A stretch of 64,000 bases of DNA from an uncultured Nocardioides sp. (GCF_947489365.1 NZ_CANLDB010000002.1:62001-126000); one strand, 5' to 3'. Counted from the stretch's first letter, positions 6,817-15,450 are shown. Translations and numbers: made by a program. The notes: generated by a model not told the origin, from the sequence alone.

Positions 6817-7353
6817 ATGCGATCTCCGGGAGAACACATGAGCGCGCGGAGTGCCGTCGGCGAGCGGATCCGCACCCTTCGCACTGCCCGCGGCTGGACT
6901 CAGGCGGCGCTCGCGGCCCGACTCGGTCAGGTCGGCATGACCCTGAGTCAGAGCAATCTGGCGCGGCTAGAGAGCGGCGAGCGGAACGTGACCCTCGATG
7001 ACCTGTACGGGGTCGCTCTGGCGCTGGACTGCCCGCCGCTCGCTCTCCTCGCGCCCGGTGACGGCACCCCGGTGAAGGTCGGGACCCGTGGTGAGAGCCC
7101 GGCCCGGCTCCGCGCGTGGTTCGTGGGTAGGCAGCCGCTCGACACGGTCCGTGACCACGGCGTCTACCGCGAGCACGTGGGGCGGCTCCGGGAGCCCGCC
7201 GGGATGACCCTCGGCCCGTTCCTGCGGGAGGTCGCGGGGCAGTTGGACGCCGACGACCTCGACGGCCAGGCGGAGATCATCCGCGCAGCACAGGACTACT
7301 TGCGCGGAGCGGCCAGGGCCGTTCGCGTGGCACAACAACGGCAGAAGGGGTAG
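6817..7353 (+). CDS. XRE-family regulator of the integrative element
   Basis: About 178 residues from ATG 6817 or 171 from ATG 6838. Residues 10-75 are a Cro/C1-type HTH: VGERIRTLRTARGWTQAALA, then LSQSNLARLESGERNVTLDD. The C-terminal ~90 residues (LRAWFVGRQPLDTVRDHGVY to AQDYLRGAARA) have no recognised family and may be the sensing or dimerisation part. Two starts compete: 6817 has a -10 hexamer six bases upstream (leaderless), 6838 has GGGAG upstream. Its place beside int and divergent from xis is that of an Stl/C1-type master repressor. Its TAG stop lies two bases before the integrase GTG start. Confidence 0.8.
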   Translation: MRSPGEHMSARSAVGERIRTLRTARGWTQAALAARLGQVGMTLSQSNLARLESGERNVTLDDLYGVALALDCPPLALLAPGDGTPVKVGTRGESPARLRAWFVGRQPLDTVRDHGVYREHVGRLREPAGMTLGPFLREVAGQLDADDLDGQAEIIRAAQDYLRGAARAVRVAQQRQKG

Positions 7354-7355
7354 AC

Positions 7356-8466
7356 GTGGCACACGTGGAGAAGCGGGGCCCGGGCAGGTGGCGGGCTCGG
7401 TACCGGGGGGCCCGACGGTCGTGAGCGGTCGCGGACGTTCCCGCGGAAGGTGGACGCCGATCGGTGGCTCAACGGCCAGGAGAGGGCCCTCGCCGAGGGG
7501 ACGTGGCTGGACCCGTCGCGCTCGGCGATCCTGCTCGCCGACTGGGCCGAGACGTGGCTCCCGACCCGCTCCGACCTCCGGCCCACCTCCCGGGCGCGGC
7601 TTGAGTCCGTCGTACGGCTGCACGTCGTCCCGGCGTTCGGTGACCGGCGGCTCGCCAGCATCGGCAACGCCGAAGTGCGGGCCTGGGTGGGTCGCATGGT
7701 CGACAGCGGCATGTCAGCCGCGTCGGTCCGCAAGGCCGTGTTCGCGCTCCGCGGGATGCTCGACGCCGCGGTCGCTGACCGACGTCTGTCGGTGAACCCG
7801 GCGACGTCGGTCCCGCTGCCGACCGAGAAGGCGACCGAGCAGCGGTTCCTGTCGTCCGAGGAGGCGTTCACGCTCGCCGAGGCTGTGCCCACGGAGTACC
7901 GGGCCCTCGTGCTGCTCGGCGCGTTCGCGGGGCTCCGCTGGGGCGAGTTAGCCGGGCTCCGACGCTCCCGGGTCGACGTCCTCCGCTCGCGGGTCACCGT
8001 GGCCGAGACAGCGACTCAGGTCAGCGGCAAGGTCGCGTTCGGTGAGCCGAAGACGGCACGGTCCCGCCGGGTGGTCCCGGTCGCCCGGTCCGTCATGCGC
8101 GAGGTGGAGGCCCACCTCGCCGAGCACGTCGACCCCGGCCCCGACGCGCTGCTCTTCACGGCGGCTCAGGGTGGGCCGCTATGGCGGATGACGTTCTGGC
8201 GGCAGGTGTGGGAGCCCGCACTACGCCGCGCCGGGCTGGAGGGCCTCCGAGTCCACGACCTGCGGCACTCGTTCGTCTCGATCATGGTCGCGGCCGGAGC
8301 GAACCCGAAGGAGGTCAGCACCTGGGCCGGGCACTCCTCGGTCGCCTTCACGCTCGACCGATACGGCCACCTGTACGACGACCACAGCGATGACGTCGCC
8401 GACCGGCTCGACCTGCTGCTCTCCGCCCGCCGCGGAGCACCCGCCGAGGTGCGCTCGCTGGGGTAG
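7356..8466 (+). CDS. tyrosine site-specific integrase with an N-terminal frameshift
   Basis: The main frame (from GTG 7450) encodes a core-binding SAM-like domain (ILLADWAETWLPTRSDLRPT) and a catalytic domain with GLRWGEL (first Arg), HDLRHSF (HxxR) and AGHSSVAFTLDRYGHLYDD (His and nucleophile Tyr). The usual N-terminal part is present but out of frame: from GTG 7356, VAHVEKRGPGRWRARYRG is read, then TGA at 7422; the expected continuation GPDGRERSRTFPRKV is in the +1 frame. The break falls at a run of six G (7405-7410); five G would restore one open frame. It may be a sequencing error, a real inactivating or attenuating mutation, or a programmed shift. The catalytic part is intact, so a protein starting at 7450 would lack only the arm-binding domain. 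Confidence 0.8.
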
Positions 8467-8478
8467 ATCTCGACCTGC

Positions 8479-8497
8479 TGCGGCCTGTGTGCGGCCT
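8479..8497. repeat. putative integrase arm-type site, right
   Basis: Second copy of TGCGGCCTGTGTGCGGCCT, identical to 2014-2032 and in the same orientation, lying between the integrase stop and the tRNA-proximal attachment site. Confidence 0.55.
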
Positions 8498-8524
8498 GGC
8501 GGCATGTCACGCCGGAAGGCAGTA

Positions 8525-8560
8525 CGGCCCCTGACCCGCGTCTCCGCAGGTCAGGGGCCG
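8525..8560. terminator. hairpin between integrase and tRNA-Glu
   Basis: CGGCCCCTGAC (8525-8535) pairs perfectly with GTCAGGGGCCG (8550-8560) and is followed on the plus strand by TTTCT. It can end the integrase transcript and, read from the other side, the tRNA transcript, replacing the terminator displaced to 1801-1833. Confidence 0.65.
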
Positions 8561-8569
8561 TTTCTGTGC

Positions 8570-8615
8570 TGTACCCCCGACCGGATTCGAACCGGCGCTA
8601 CCGCCTTGAGAGGGC
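8570..8615. other. tRNA-proximal attachment site inside tRNA-Glu
   Basis: The 46-bp att core within the intact tRNA-Glu gene, identical to 1838-1883. Integration at the 3' half of the tRNA keeps the gene whole because the element supplies the same sequence. Confidence 0.9.
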
Positions 8616-8644
8616 GGCGTGCTAGGCCGCTACACAACGGGGGC
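8572..8644 (-). tRNA. tRNA-Glu (anticodon CTC)
   Basis: 73 nt. Acceptor GCCCCCG pairs with CGGGGGT, the anticodon stem CCGCC/GGCGG encloses CTCTCAA with CTC as anticodon, and the T arm carries GGTTCGAATCC. The CCA is not encoded. It is the integration target of the neighbouring element and lies downstream of gltX, its own synthetase gene. Confidence 0.95.
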
Positions 8645-8723
8645 GTGACGATCAGGAACCCTAGTCAACCAGCCCCTGACGCACCAAATCGCCCCCGAAT
8701 TGCTGCCTCGGAGGGCGATCTCG

Positions 8724-8795
8724 CTGGGATACCTGGACTCGAACCAAGACTAACTGAACCAGAATCAGTCGTGCTGCCAATTACACCATATCCCA
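8724..8795 (-). tRNA. tRNA-Gln (anticodon CTG)
   Basis: 72 nt. Acceptor TGGGATA pairs with TATCCCA, the anticodon loop TTCTGGT gives CTG, and the T arm carries GGTTCGAGTCC. It lies upstream of tRNA-Glu on the same strand and probably shares a transcript with it. Confidence 0.95.
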
Positions 8796-8851
8796 CTGCT
8801 GCAGCCCCGTCGGGCGGCCGTGAGGCCTCCGTCTGGAACCGAGAGATGACC

Positions 8852-9931
8852 TTACACGCGACGCTGCGAGGCCACCAAAGCGCGTCCCGACGCACGCGTC
8901 GCGAGGCCCATCCGGCGGGCCACGAACACCGCCAGACCGAGGTAGACCAGCGACTGCGTCAGCGTGCTCGGGATCATCCACCAGCTGCCGCCGGTGGGGG
9001 TCAGCGAGCTGCCGATGTCACCGAAGGCGAGCGCCAGGCCGAAGGCCAGGACGTTGTTCAGGACGTGCATCGCGATGGCCGCCTCGAGCCCACCGGTCCA
9101 GACCACGAGCAGGCCCGCGACCACCCCGAAGGCGAAGCGGTCGAAGAAGACCGGGACGCTCTGGCTGCCGTGCGCCAGCGCGAACAGCAGCGCCGGCACG
9201 AGGACGGCGACCCACACGCGGCCGAAGACCCCTCCCAGGGCCTGGGTGAGGTAGCCCCGGAACAGGTACTCCTCCCCCGCCGCCTGGAACGGCACGAGGA
9301 GCACCACGATCAGCACGAACCACAGGGTCGTCGTCGTGAACGGGTTGACCCCGCCGGAGGTGTCCGTGCCGGCGGTGTCGCCCGAGGGCAGCACCGCACC
9401 CACGACGAGGGTGGCGACCAGCGCCACCACCGACAGCCCCAGGCAGACCGCGAAGAAGCCCCACCGCATCCGCGGACCCACCGACGTCAGCCAGCGCGGC
9501 CTCACCCCGTGGATGACCCGGGCGACGAACCACGCCGCCGGGATCAGCGACGCCAGCGTGAGCATCAGGTAGGCCAGCATCGACGGCGTGGGGTCGCTGA
9601 GCGTGCCGAGCGCGGTCAGCCACGCGGCCCAGTCCTGGCCGGTCGCGACGAGCCACACCACGAAGGGGACCAGCCACACGATCGGCGCGAGCACCAGCAT
9701 CGTGACGCCCATCGTGAGCACGCCCAGGACGCTCCACCAGAACCCGAAGCGGGGGCCGCTGCGCAGCAGCTGGTGGAAGCGCAGCGACGGGTAGGCGTCG
9801 CCGTACCGCGCGTCGAACTCCTCGTCGCCGAGGCTCAGCGGGTCGACGGGCTTCTCGTACGACGGCCCGGGCTGCTGGCGGTACGACTCGTCGTACGACA
9901 TCGGCCGGGCGGGCTGCACCTGCTCGCTCAT
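8852..9931 (-). CDS. CPBP-family intramembrane metalloprotease
   Basis: 359 residues. A cytosolic N-terminal ~65 residues (Tyr/Pro/Ser-rich) is followed by about eight membrane segments. The CPBP (CAAX protease-like) motifs are present: AGEEYLFRG (EExxxR), FALAHG and HVLNN, which supply the catalytic glutamates and metal-binding His/Asn. Family members cleave membrane peptides or act in bacteriocin self-immunity; the substrate here cannot be told. GAGGGG lies just upstream of ATG 9931; an adjacent GTG at 9934 is possible. Confidence 0.85.
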   Translation of the reverse strand: MSEQVQPARPMSYDESYRQQPGPSYEKPVDPLSLGDEEFDARYGDAYPSLRFHQLLRSGPRFGFWWSVLGVLTMGVTMLVLAPIVWLVPFVVWLVATGQDWAAWLTALGTLSDPTPSMLAYLMLTLASLIPAAWFVARVIHGVRPRWLTSVGPRMRWGFFAVCLGLSVVALVATLVVGAVLPSGDTAGTDTSGGVNPFTTTTLWFVLIVVLLVPFQAAGEEYLFRGYLTQALGGVFGRVWVAVLVPALLFALAHGSQSVPVFFDRFAFGVVAGLLVVWTGGLEAAIAMHVLNNVLAFGLALAFGDIGSSLTPTGGSWWMIPSTLTQSLVYLGLAVFVARRMGLATRASGRALVASQRRV

Positions 9932-9962
9932 CACGTCCCCTCGTTCGGTGGGGACGAGTCTG

Positions 9963-11432
9963 TCAGGCGGGTGTGCGCGCCGCGGCCAGTCGTGCGAGCC
10001 CGCGCTCGCGGCCCAGCAGCTCGAGGGACTCGAACAGCGGCGGGCTGACCCGCTTGCCCGTCACCGCCACCCGGACCGGGCCGAAGGCCAGGCGCGGCTT
10101 GAGTCCCAGACCGTCGACCAGGCTGGCCTGGAGGGCGTCCTGGATCGCCGACGTGGACCATTCGCCCAGCGGCTCCAGCGCGGTGTACGCCGCGTCGACG
10201 ACCCGTCGTCCGTCGTCGTCGAGGAGCTTCTCGGCGTCCGTGGGGTCGAGGGCGAAGTCGGCCTCGTCGACGAAGAGGAAGCCGAGCATCTCCGGCGCCT
10301 CGCCGAGGGTGTTGATCCGCTCGGCCACGAGGGGCATGGCCTGCTCGAGCAGCTGGGCGTCGCCCGGCGTCATCGGGTCGCCGACCACACCGGCGCGCTG
10401 CAGGAACGGCAGTGCCCGGTGCGTGACCTCCTCGACCGAGAGGCGCCGCATGTGGGCGGCGTTGATGGCGGCGAGCTTCTTGCGGTCGAACCGCGCGGGG
10501 TTGGGGTTGACCCGGCGGATGTCGAACGCCTCGACCATCTCCTCGAGGGTGAAGACGTCGCGGTCCTCCGCGATGCCCCAGCCGAGGAGCGCGAGGTAGT
10601 TGATGAGGCCCTCGGGCAGGAAGCCCGCGTCGACCCACTCCGCGAGCCCGGAGCCGGCGTCGCGCTTCGAGAGCCGCTTGTTGCCCTCGCCCATGACGAT
10701 CGGCAGGTGGCCGAACTCCGGCACGCCCTGGCCGACGCCGATGCGCTCGAGCGCCTGGTACAGCGCGATCTGGCGGGGCGTGGAGGACAGCAGGTCCTCA
10801 CCGCGCAGGACGTGGGTGATGCGCATCAGGGCGTCGTCCACGGGGTTGACCAGCGTGTAGAGCGGGGCGCCGTTGGCGCGCAGCAGCGCGAAGTCGGGCA
10901 CGTCCTTGGCCTGGAACGTGACGGTGCCGCGCACCAGGTCGTCGAAGACCAGGGGCTCGTCGGGCATCCGCAGGCGCAGGACGGGCTTGCGGTCCTCGGC
11001 CTCGAAAGCGGCCCGCTGGACGTCGGACAGGTCGCGACAGTGGCCGTCGTACCCCTGGACCTTGGAGCCGGCCGCCTTGCGGCGGGCGTCGACCTCCTCG
11101 GTGGTGCAGAAGCAGTCGTAGGCCTCCCCGGCCTCGCGGAGGCGGGCGGCGACGTCGGCGTAGACGTCGAAGCGCTCGGACTGGCGGTACGGGCCGTACG
11201 GGCCGCCGACCTCGGGCCCCTCGTCCCAGTCCAGGCCCATCCAGCGCAGCGAGTCGAGGATCGAGTCGTAGCCCTCGTCGGTGTTGCGGGCGAGGTCGGT
11301 GTCCTCGACGCGGAGCACGAACGTGCCGCCGTGGTGGCGCGCGAACGCGTAGTTGAACAGCGCGCTGCGGATGTTGCCGACGTGGATGAACCCGGTGGGG
11401 CTCGGGGGGAAGCGGACGCGGACGTCAGTCAT
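9963..11432 (-). CDS. gltX: glutamyl-tRNA synthetase
   Basis: 489 residues, class I synthetase. The HIGH-type motif is [12 protein letters not shown] (residues 9-20) and the KMSKS-type motif KRLSKR at about 252-257. A CFC...GHC pair (residues 107-132) sits where bacterial GluRS often has a zinc site. It charges tRNA-Glu and, in bacteria without GlnRS, also tRNA-Gln for later amidation. Both cognate tRNA genes lie downstream on the same strand, beyond the CPBP protease gene, a common actinobacterial arrangement. Confidence 0.97.
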   Translation of the reverse strand: MTDVRVRFPPSPTGFIHVGNIRSALFNYAFARHHGGTFVLRVEDTDLARNTDEGYDSILDSLRWMGLDWDEGPEVGGPYGPYRQSERFDVYADVAARLREAGEAYDCFCTTEEVDARRKAAGSKVQGYDGHCRDLSDVQRAAFEAEDRKPVLRLRMPDEPLVFDDLVRGTVTFQAKDVPDFALLRANGAPLYTLVNPVDDALMRITHVLRGEDLLSSTPRQIALYQALERIGVGQGVPEFGHLPIVMGEGNKRLSKRDAGSGLAEWVDAGFLPEGLINYLALLGWGIAEDRDVFTLEEMVEAFDIRRVNPNPARFDRKKLAAINAAHMRRLSVEEVTHRALPFLQRAGVVGDPMTPGDAQLLEQAMPLVAERINTLGEAPEMLGFLFVDEADFALDPTDAEKLLDDDGRRVVDAAYTALEPLGEWSTSAIQDALQASLVDGLGLKPRLAFGPVRVAVTGKRVSPPLFESLELLGRERGLARLAAARTPA

Positions 11433-11459
11433 GCGGACGGGGCTCCTGGGTCGGGGGTG

Positions 11460-12272
11460 TCAGCTGCGGACGGCGACGGGGTTGGCCAGCGCGCCGAGGC
11501 CGGCGACGGAGACCTCGACCTCGTCGCCGATCTCCATGGGGCCGACGCCGTCGGGGGTGCCGGTGAGGATCACGTCGCCGGGCAGCAGGGTCATCACGGA
11601 GCTGACGTACTCGACCAGCGTCGGGATGTCGAAGATCAGGTCCTTCGTGTTGCCGTCCTGCTTGAGGTCGCCGTTGAGGTGCGTCTGGATCGCGCGACCC
11701 TCGGCGAAGTCGTGGGGGTCGAGGTCGGTCTCGATCCACGGCCCGAGCGGGCAGAAGGAGTCGAACCCCTTGCCGCGGGTGAACTGCACGTCGCTGCGCT
11801 GCAGGTCGCGCGCCGTCACGTCGTTGCCGAGGGTGTAACCGAAGATCACGTCGGTCGCCGACTCCGCCGGCACGTCGCGGCAGATGCGGCCGATAACGAC
11901 GGCCAGCTCGCCCTCGAAGTGCAGGTTGCCGGTCTGGCGGGGGTAGTAGATGGGGTCGCCCGGCCCGATGACGCTGGTGTTCGGCTTGATGAACATCAGG
12001 GGCTCGGTGGGCAGGTCGTTGCCCATCTCGGCCGCGTGGGCGGCGTAGTTGCGCCCGATGCCCACGACCTTGCTGCGCGGGATCACCGGCGCCAGCAGCC
12101 GCACCTGGCTGAACGGGACCTCCTCCCCCGTCGGCTTGATGCCGACGTAGAAGGGGTCGCCCGACAAGGGCACCACCACCGTGTCCTCGGCCGGCTGCCC
12201 GTAGGCGTCGACCTCACCGGTGACGACGCCGTACGCCGGCTCCTCGCCCGTCGTGAACCTCGCTATACGCAC
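11460..12272 (-). CDS. fumarylacetoacetate hydrolase family protein
   Basis: 270 residues. A short N-terminal region is followed by the FAH fold: KVVGIGRNYAAHAAEMG, FIKPNTSVIGPGDPI, LHFEGELAVVIGR with the metal-binding Glu pair, and GTPDGVGPMEIGDEVEV. Family members hydrolyse or decarboxylate 2-keto acids (for example acylpyruvates or 2-oxohept-3-enedioate) using Mg or Mn; the substrate is not identifiable. GTG 12272 is preceded by TAGGGT seven bases upstream, so a leaderless mRNA is likely. It lies 27 bp upstream of gltX, as in several actinobacterial genomes. Confidence 0.9.
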   Translation of the reverse strand: MRIARFTTGEEPAYGVVTGEVDAYGQPAEDTVVVPLSGDPFYVGIKPTGEEVPFSQVRLLAPVIPRSKVVGIGRNYAAHAAEMGNDLPTEPLMFIKPNTSVIGPGDPIYYPRQTGNLHFEGELAVVIGRICRDVPAESATDVIFGYTLGNDVTARDLQRSDVQFTRGKGFDSFCPLGPWIETDLDPHDFAEGRAIQTHLNGDLKQDGNTKDLIFDIPTLVEYVSSVMTLLPGDVILTGTPDGVGPMEIGDEVEVSVAGLGALANPVAVRS

Positions 12273-12319
12273 GCAGGCGACCCTACCGAGGCTCACGGTC
12301 GCCGCGTCGCGGCGGCGGG

Positions 12320-12712
12320 TCAGCCGGCCGCCACCCAGATGTCGCCGCCGCCCCGGCACTCCTCCGGCACGCGCGGCGCCGGCCCGCCGAGCTCGTCGTA
12401 CGCGTGCGCGCCCCCGCCGAGCTCGACGACGTCGCCCAGCGCGACCCGCTCGCCGTCCGGGAGCGTGATGGCGGGCTCGCCGTCCACGACCTCGGTGCCG
12501 TGCGCCCAGACCACGACGAGGCCGCCGACGCCCAGGCACCCGTCGACGACCTCGAGCGGTCCTGCGGTGAGGGCGTCCTCGCCGCCGCCGCCCGGTCCGC
12601 TGACCAGGACCTGCGTCCCGTCGGGCAGCTCCTGCACCTCCCCACCCCACGAGCACCCCGTGGCGACCGCGCGCAGGAAGAGGGCGGAGGCGAGGGGCGC
12701 CGTCGGTCGCAC
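12320..12712 (-). CDS. small putative lipoprotein
   Basis: 130 residues from GTG 12712, chosen because TATCGT lies six bases upstream (leaderless). The N-terminus (V)RPTAPLASALFLRAVATGC has a short hydrophobic stretch ending in Cys20; the lipobox (VATGC) is a weak fit. The rest is Gly/Glu/Val-rich with two similar segments (LPDGTQVLVSGP and LPDGERVALGD), suggesting a small beta-rich repeat. No family recognised. Confidence 0.6.
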   Translation of the reverse strand: MRPTAPLASALFLRAVATGCSWGGEVQELPDGTQVLVSGPGGGGEDALTAGPLEVVDGCLGVGGLVVVWAHGTEVVDGEPAITLPDGERVALGDVVELGGGAHAYDELGGPAPRVPEECRGGGDIWVAAG

Positions 12713-12747
12713 GCGCGCACGATAACCCGCGCGTGACCGGTGGTCGA

Positions 12748-13079
12748 GCGACCGCTCAGGGCGGCGATCAGCGCAGCGATCAGCTGGTCGAGCAGCAGAG
12801 CCGCGCCAGCGGCTCCGCATCGTCGAGACCACCCCGCACCCGACCCGGCCCCTCACCGAGGTCTCGACGACGCGCGCTCGCTGCGCTCGCGTGCTGCTCG
12901 ACCACCTGGGGTCCCCGCGCGACCGCTCACGGCGGCGACCGGCGCAGCGATCAGCTGGTCGAGCAGCAGAGCCGCGCCAGCGGCTCCGCGTCGTCGAGAC
13001 CACCCCGCACCCGACCGAAAGACCCTCACCGAGGTCTCGACGACGCGCGCTCGCTGCGCTCGCGTGCTGCTCGACCACC
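12748..13079. repeat. imperfect tandem duplication, period 171 bp
   Basis: 12748-12906 and 12919-13079 are about 95 percent identical. Each unit begins GCGACCGCTCA, contains CAGCTGGTCGAGCAGCAG, and ends GTGCTGCTCGACCACC; the ends are complementary (GGTGGTCGAG.../...CTCGACCACC), so each unit can fold on itself. There is no credible reading frame. It looks like a dispersed intergenic palindromic element present twice in tandem. Confidence 0.8.
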
Positions 13080-13099
13080 GGGGCTCGTAGGCTCCTCGG

Positions 13100-14026
13100 G
13101 TGCTCACCGCTCCCCCGCTCGTCGCCCTCGACGACGCCGAGGTCGCGGAGCGGACGGCGGCGCACGAGGAGCGGTGGGAGCGGCTCGTGGGGCCGTACGC
13201 CGCACGTCGGGCGCGCGGTGAGAGGCACCCGGTCCACGACTTCCTGTTCACCTACTACGCCGAGCGGCCGGGGCGGTTGCGCCGCTGGCACCCCGGGTAC
13301 GGCGTCGCGCTGCCGGCGGGGGTGCCCCACGCCGGGTGGCGGGGCTACGGCGCCGAGCCCGCCACCGGGCGGGTGAGCGTCGGCGAGGACTTCCTGGCCG
13401 ATCGCCGGGTCCTCGTCGGGACGCTGCGGCGGCTGCTGCGTGCCACCGAGCGGCGTCCGGCCCACACGGGCTGCTTCGGGCTGCACGAGTGGGCGATGGT
13501 GCACGGGCAGGCGGACGGCGACGTCCGCCACGCGCTGCCGCTCCGGCTGGGCGCCGCCGGGACCGACCGCGTCGTCGAGGGCCACCGGATCGCCTGCTCG
13601 CACTTCGACGCGTTCCGCTTCTTCACCGACACCGCCCGTCCGCTCAACACCCTGCGGCCCGCCTCCGGCGACCGCCCGGACTTCGAGCAGCCCGGCTGCC
13701 TGCACGCCGGGATGGACCTCTACAAGCACGCCTACCGGCTCAGCCCCCTCGTCGAGTCCGGCCTCGTGCTGGACTGCTTCGCGCTCGCCGCCGACATCCG
13801 CGTCCTCGACATGCGCGCCTCGCCGTACGACCTCACCGGCGTCGCCGACGTGGACGCGACGCCGGTCCCGATCGAGACCGCCGACGGCAAGCGTGCGTAC
13901 GCCGCCGCGCAGGCCGGCTTCGCGGAGCGGGCCGCCCCGCTGCGGGCGCGGCTGGCCGCGGAGTGCGAGCAACTGCTGGACCTCGCCCCGCGCGGGTCCT
14001 CGACAGGAGCACCTGGCGACCGGTAG
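13100..14026 (+). CDS. conserved actinobacterial protein, often labelled 3-methyladenine DNA glycosylase
   Basis: 308 residues. Recognisable by HPVHDFLFTYYAERPGRLRR, WHPGYGVALP and CFGLHEWAMVHG, shared by a conserved actinobacterial family commonly annotated as a 3-methyladenine DNA glycosylase. I see no helix-hairpin-helix or other glycosylase motif, so that label is doubtful. Conserved His/Asp/Cys residues (ACSHFDAFRFF, FEQPGCLHAGMDLYKHAYR) could be an active site. TAGGCT ends six bases before GTG 13100, suggesting a leaderless transcript starting right after the 171-bp repeat. Confidence 0.75.
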   Translation: MLTAPPLVALDDAEVAERTAAHEERWERLVGPYAARRARGERHPVHDFLFTYYAERPGRLRRWHPGYGVALPAGVPHAGWRGYGAEPATGRVSVGEDFLADRRVLVGTLRRLLRATERRPAHTGCFGLHEWAMVHGQADGDVRHALPLRLGAAGTDRVVEGHRIACSHFDAFRFFTDTARPLNTLRPASGDRPDFEQPGCLHAGMDLYKHAYRLSPLVESGLVLDCFALAADIRVLDMRASPYDLTGVADVDATPVPIETADGKRAYAAAQAGFAERAAPLRARLAAECEQLLDLAPRGSSTGAPGDR

Positions 14027-14063
14027 ACCATCGGGGGCCCGGACCCCTCTCGGAGGAGCACGC

Positions 14064-15386
14064 ATGAGCGAGCACGACCCGTCCAGCACGAGAGCGACCC
14101 AGGCGACAGCGGAGGAGGAGCCGCACAAGCTCCCCGTCCGCACCCTCATCGCCGCCAGCGTGGGCAACGCCGTCGAGTGGTTCGACTGGACCGTCTACGC
14201 GACGTTCTCGATCTACTTCGCGACCCAGATCTTCTCGGCGGAGAACGAGTCGCTGGCCTTCATCGGGACCTTCGCGACCTACGCCCTCGCGTTCTTCTTC
14301 CGCCCGCTGGGCGGCGTGCTGCTCGGTCGGTACGCCGACCTGAAGGGCCGCAAGCAGGCGATGCTGCTGACGATCACCCTCATGGCCGGCGGCTCGCTGG
14401 TCATCGCGCTGCTGCCGACGTACGCGATGGTCGGCTGGCTCGCCCCGATCCTGCTGCTGCTCGCCCGCATCGCCCAGGGCATGTCGCTGGGTGGCGAGGT
14501 CTCCAACGCCTCGGCGTACCTCGCCGAGATCGCCCCGCCGGCGCGCCGCGGGCGCTACTCCTCGTTCTTCTACATCTCCACCGGGACCGCGGTGCTCATC
14601 GCGTCCCTGCTGGGCGCCCTGCTGGCGGTGACCCTGACCGACGACCAGCTCTCGAGCTGGGGCTGGCGGATCCCGTTCCTCATCGGCGCGCTGCTCGGGG
14701 TGGTCGGGATGTGGCTGCGTCGCGACATGGCGGAGACCGAGCAGTACGAGGAGAACGCCGAGAAGGCCCGCGCGCTGAAGAACCCCCTCATGACGACCGT
14801 GCGCGAGCACCCCAAGGCGGTCGGCCAGCTGGTCGGGTTCACCCTGCTCAACACGTTGTCGTACTACGTGTTCTTCTCCGCGATGACGCCCTACGCCGTC
14901 ACCGCGAACGGCATCGACGCCAGCGTCGTGTTCTGGGCGCTGTCGGTCGGGACGGCGCTGTTCGTGGTGCTGCAGTACCCCTTCGGCTGGGCCGCCGACC
15001 GCTTCGGCCGCAAGCCGCAGATGCTGGTCTGGTCGGGCGCGATGGCCCTGCTGATCGTGCCCGTCTCGACCCTGGTCAGCCCCGGCGCCGGCTTCGGCAG
15101 CATGCTCGTCGTCTTCTGCTTCGGCCTCGGGCTCTACGCGATGATGGCCTCGATCGCGCCGGCCATCATGAGCGAGCTCTTCCCGACCGAGCTGCGCGGT
15201 CTCGGCATCGGCGCCTGGTACAACCTCACCGTCGCGATCTTCGGCGGCACCGCCCCGCTGGTCATCCAGTACCTCGGGGACGCCGGCCGCAGCGACTGGT
15301 TCTTCATCTACGTCGCCGGGGGCGCCGCGATCACGTTCCTCGTGGTGCTGACGCTGCCGGAGACCAAGAACTCGGTCCTGCGCTGA
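14064..15386 (+). CDS. MHS-family major facilitator (metabolite:H+ symporter)
   Basis: 440 residues with 12 predicted membrane segments. It has the MHS signatures: SVGNAVEWFDWTVYATFSIY near the N-terminus, the loop 2-3 motif GRYADLKGRKQAM, and RIAQGMSLGGEVSNASAYLA in helix 4-5, like ProP, KgtP, ShiA and citrate transporters. The substrate (osmolyte, dicarboxylate or shikimate-like acid) cannot be told. Start ATG 14064 follows GGAGGAGCACGC. It lies 37 bp after the preceding gene on the same strand and just before the siderophore promoter. Confidence 0.9.
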   Translation: MSEHDPSSTRATQATAEEEPHKLPVRTLIAASVGNAVEWFDWTVYATFSIYFATQIFSAENESLAFIGTFATYALAFFFRPLGGVLLGRYADLKGRKQAMLLTITLMAGGSLVIALLPTYAMVGWLAPILLLLARIAQGMSLGGEVSNASAYLAEIAPPARRGRYSSFFYISTGTAVLIASLLGALLAVTLTDDQLSSWGWRIPFLIGALLGVVGMWLRRDMAETEQYEENAEKARALKNPLMTTVREHPKAVGQLVGFTLLNTLSYYVFFSAMTPYAVTANGIDASVVFWALSVGTALFVVLQYPFGWAADRFGRKPQMLVWSGAMALLIVPVSTLVSPGAGFGSMLVVFCFGLGLYAMMASIAPAIMSELFPTELRGLGIGAWYNLTVAIFGGTAPLVIQYLGDAGRSDWFFIYVAGGAAITFLVVLTLPETKNSVLR

Positions 15387-15450
15387 GGGGCGGGCGGGGG
15401 GCTCGCGGGGGGTGTGAGGGGTCACGTGGCGCTCGGTGGACACCTGTCAC

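Larger units (their letters stand above)
1838..8615. mobile_element. small tRNA-Glu integrative element, phage-satellite-like
   Basis: Bounded by a perfect 46-bp direct repeat (1838-1883 and 8570-8615) equal to the 3' half of the tRNA-Glu gene. Content: tyrosine integrase next to the intact tRNA, an XRE regulator in the same direction, a divergent Xis-like gene followed by a Rep-like gene and five or six overlapping small genes including a TerS-like HTH protein, and at the far end two genes on the other strand. No relaxase, FtsK-like translocase, capsid, tail or lysis gene is visible, so it is neither an ICE nor a complete prophage. The order int - XRE / xis - rep - ... - terS - accessory matches that known for phage-inducible chromosomal islands, though this element is smaller. 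Boundaries are sequence-supported; the satellite interpretation is inference. Confidence 0.85.

Noticed and set aside
1838..8615. Integrative conjugative element (AICE)
   Set aside because: No FtsK-like Tra protein, no RepSA/relaxase and no NUDIX/Pra regulators; it is much too small.
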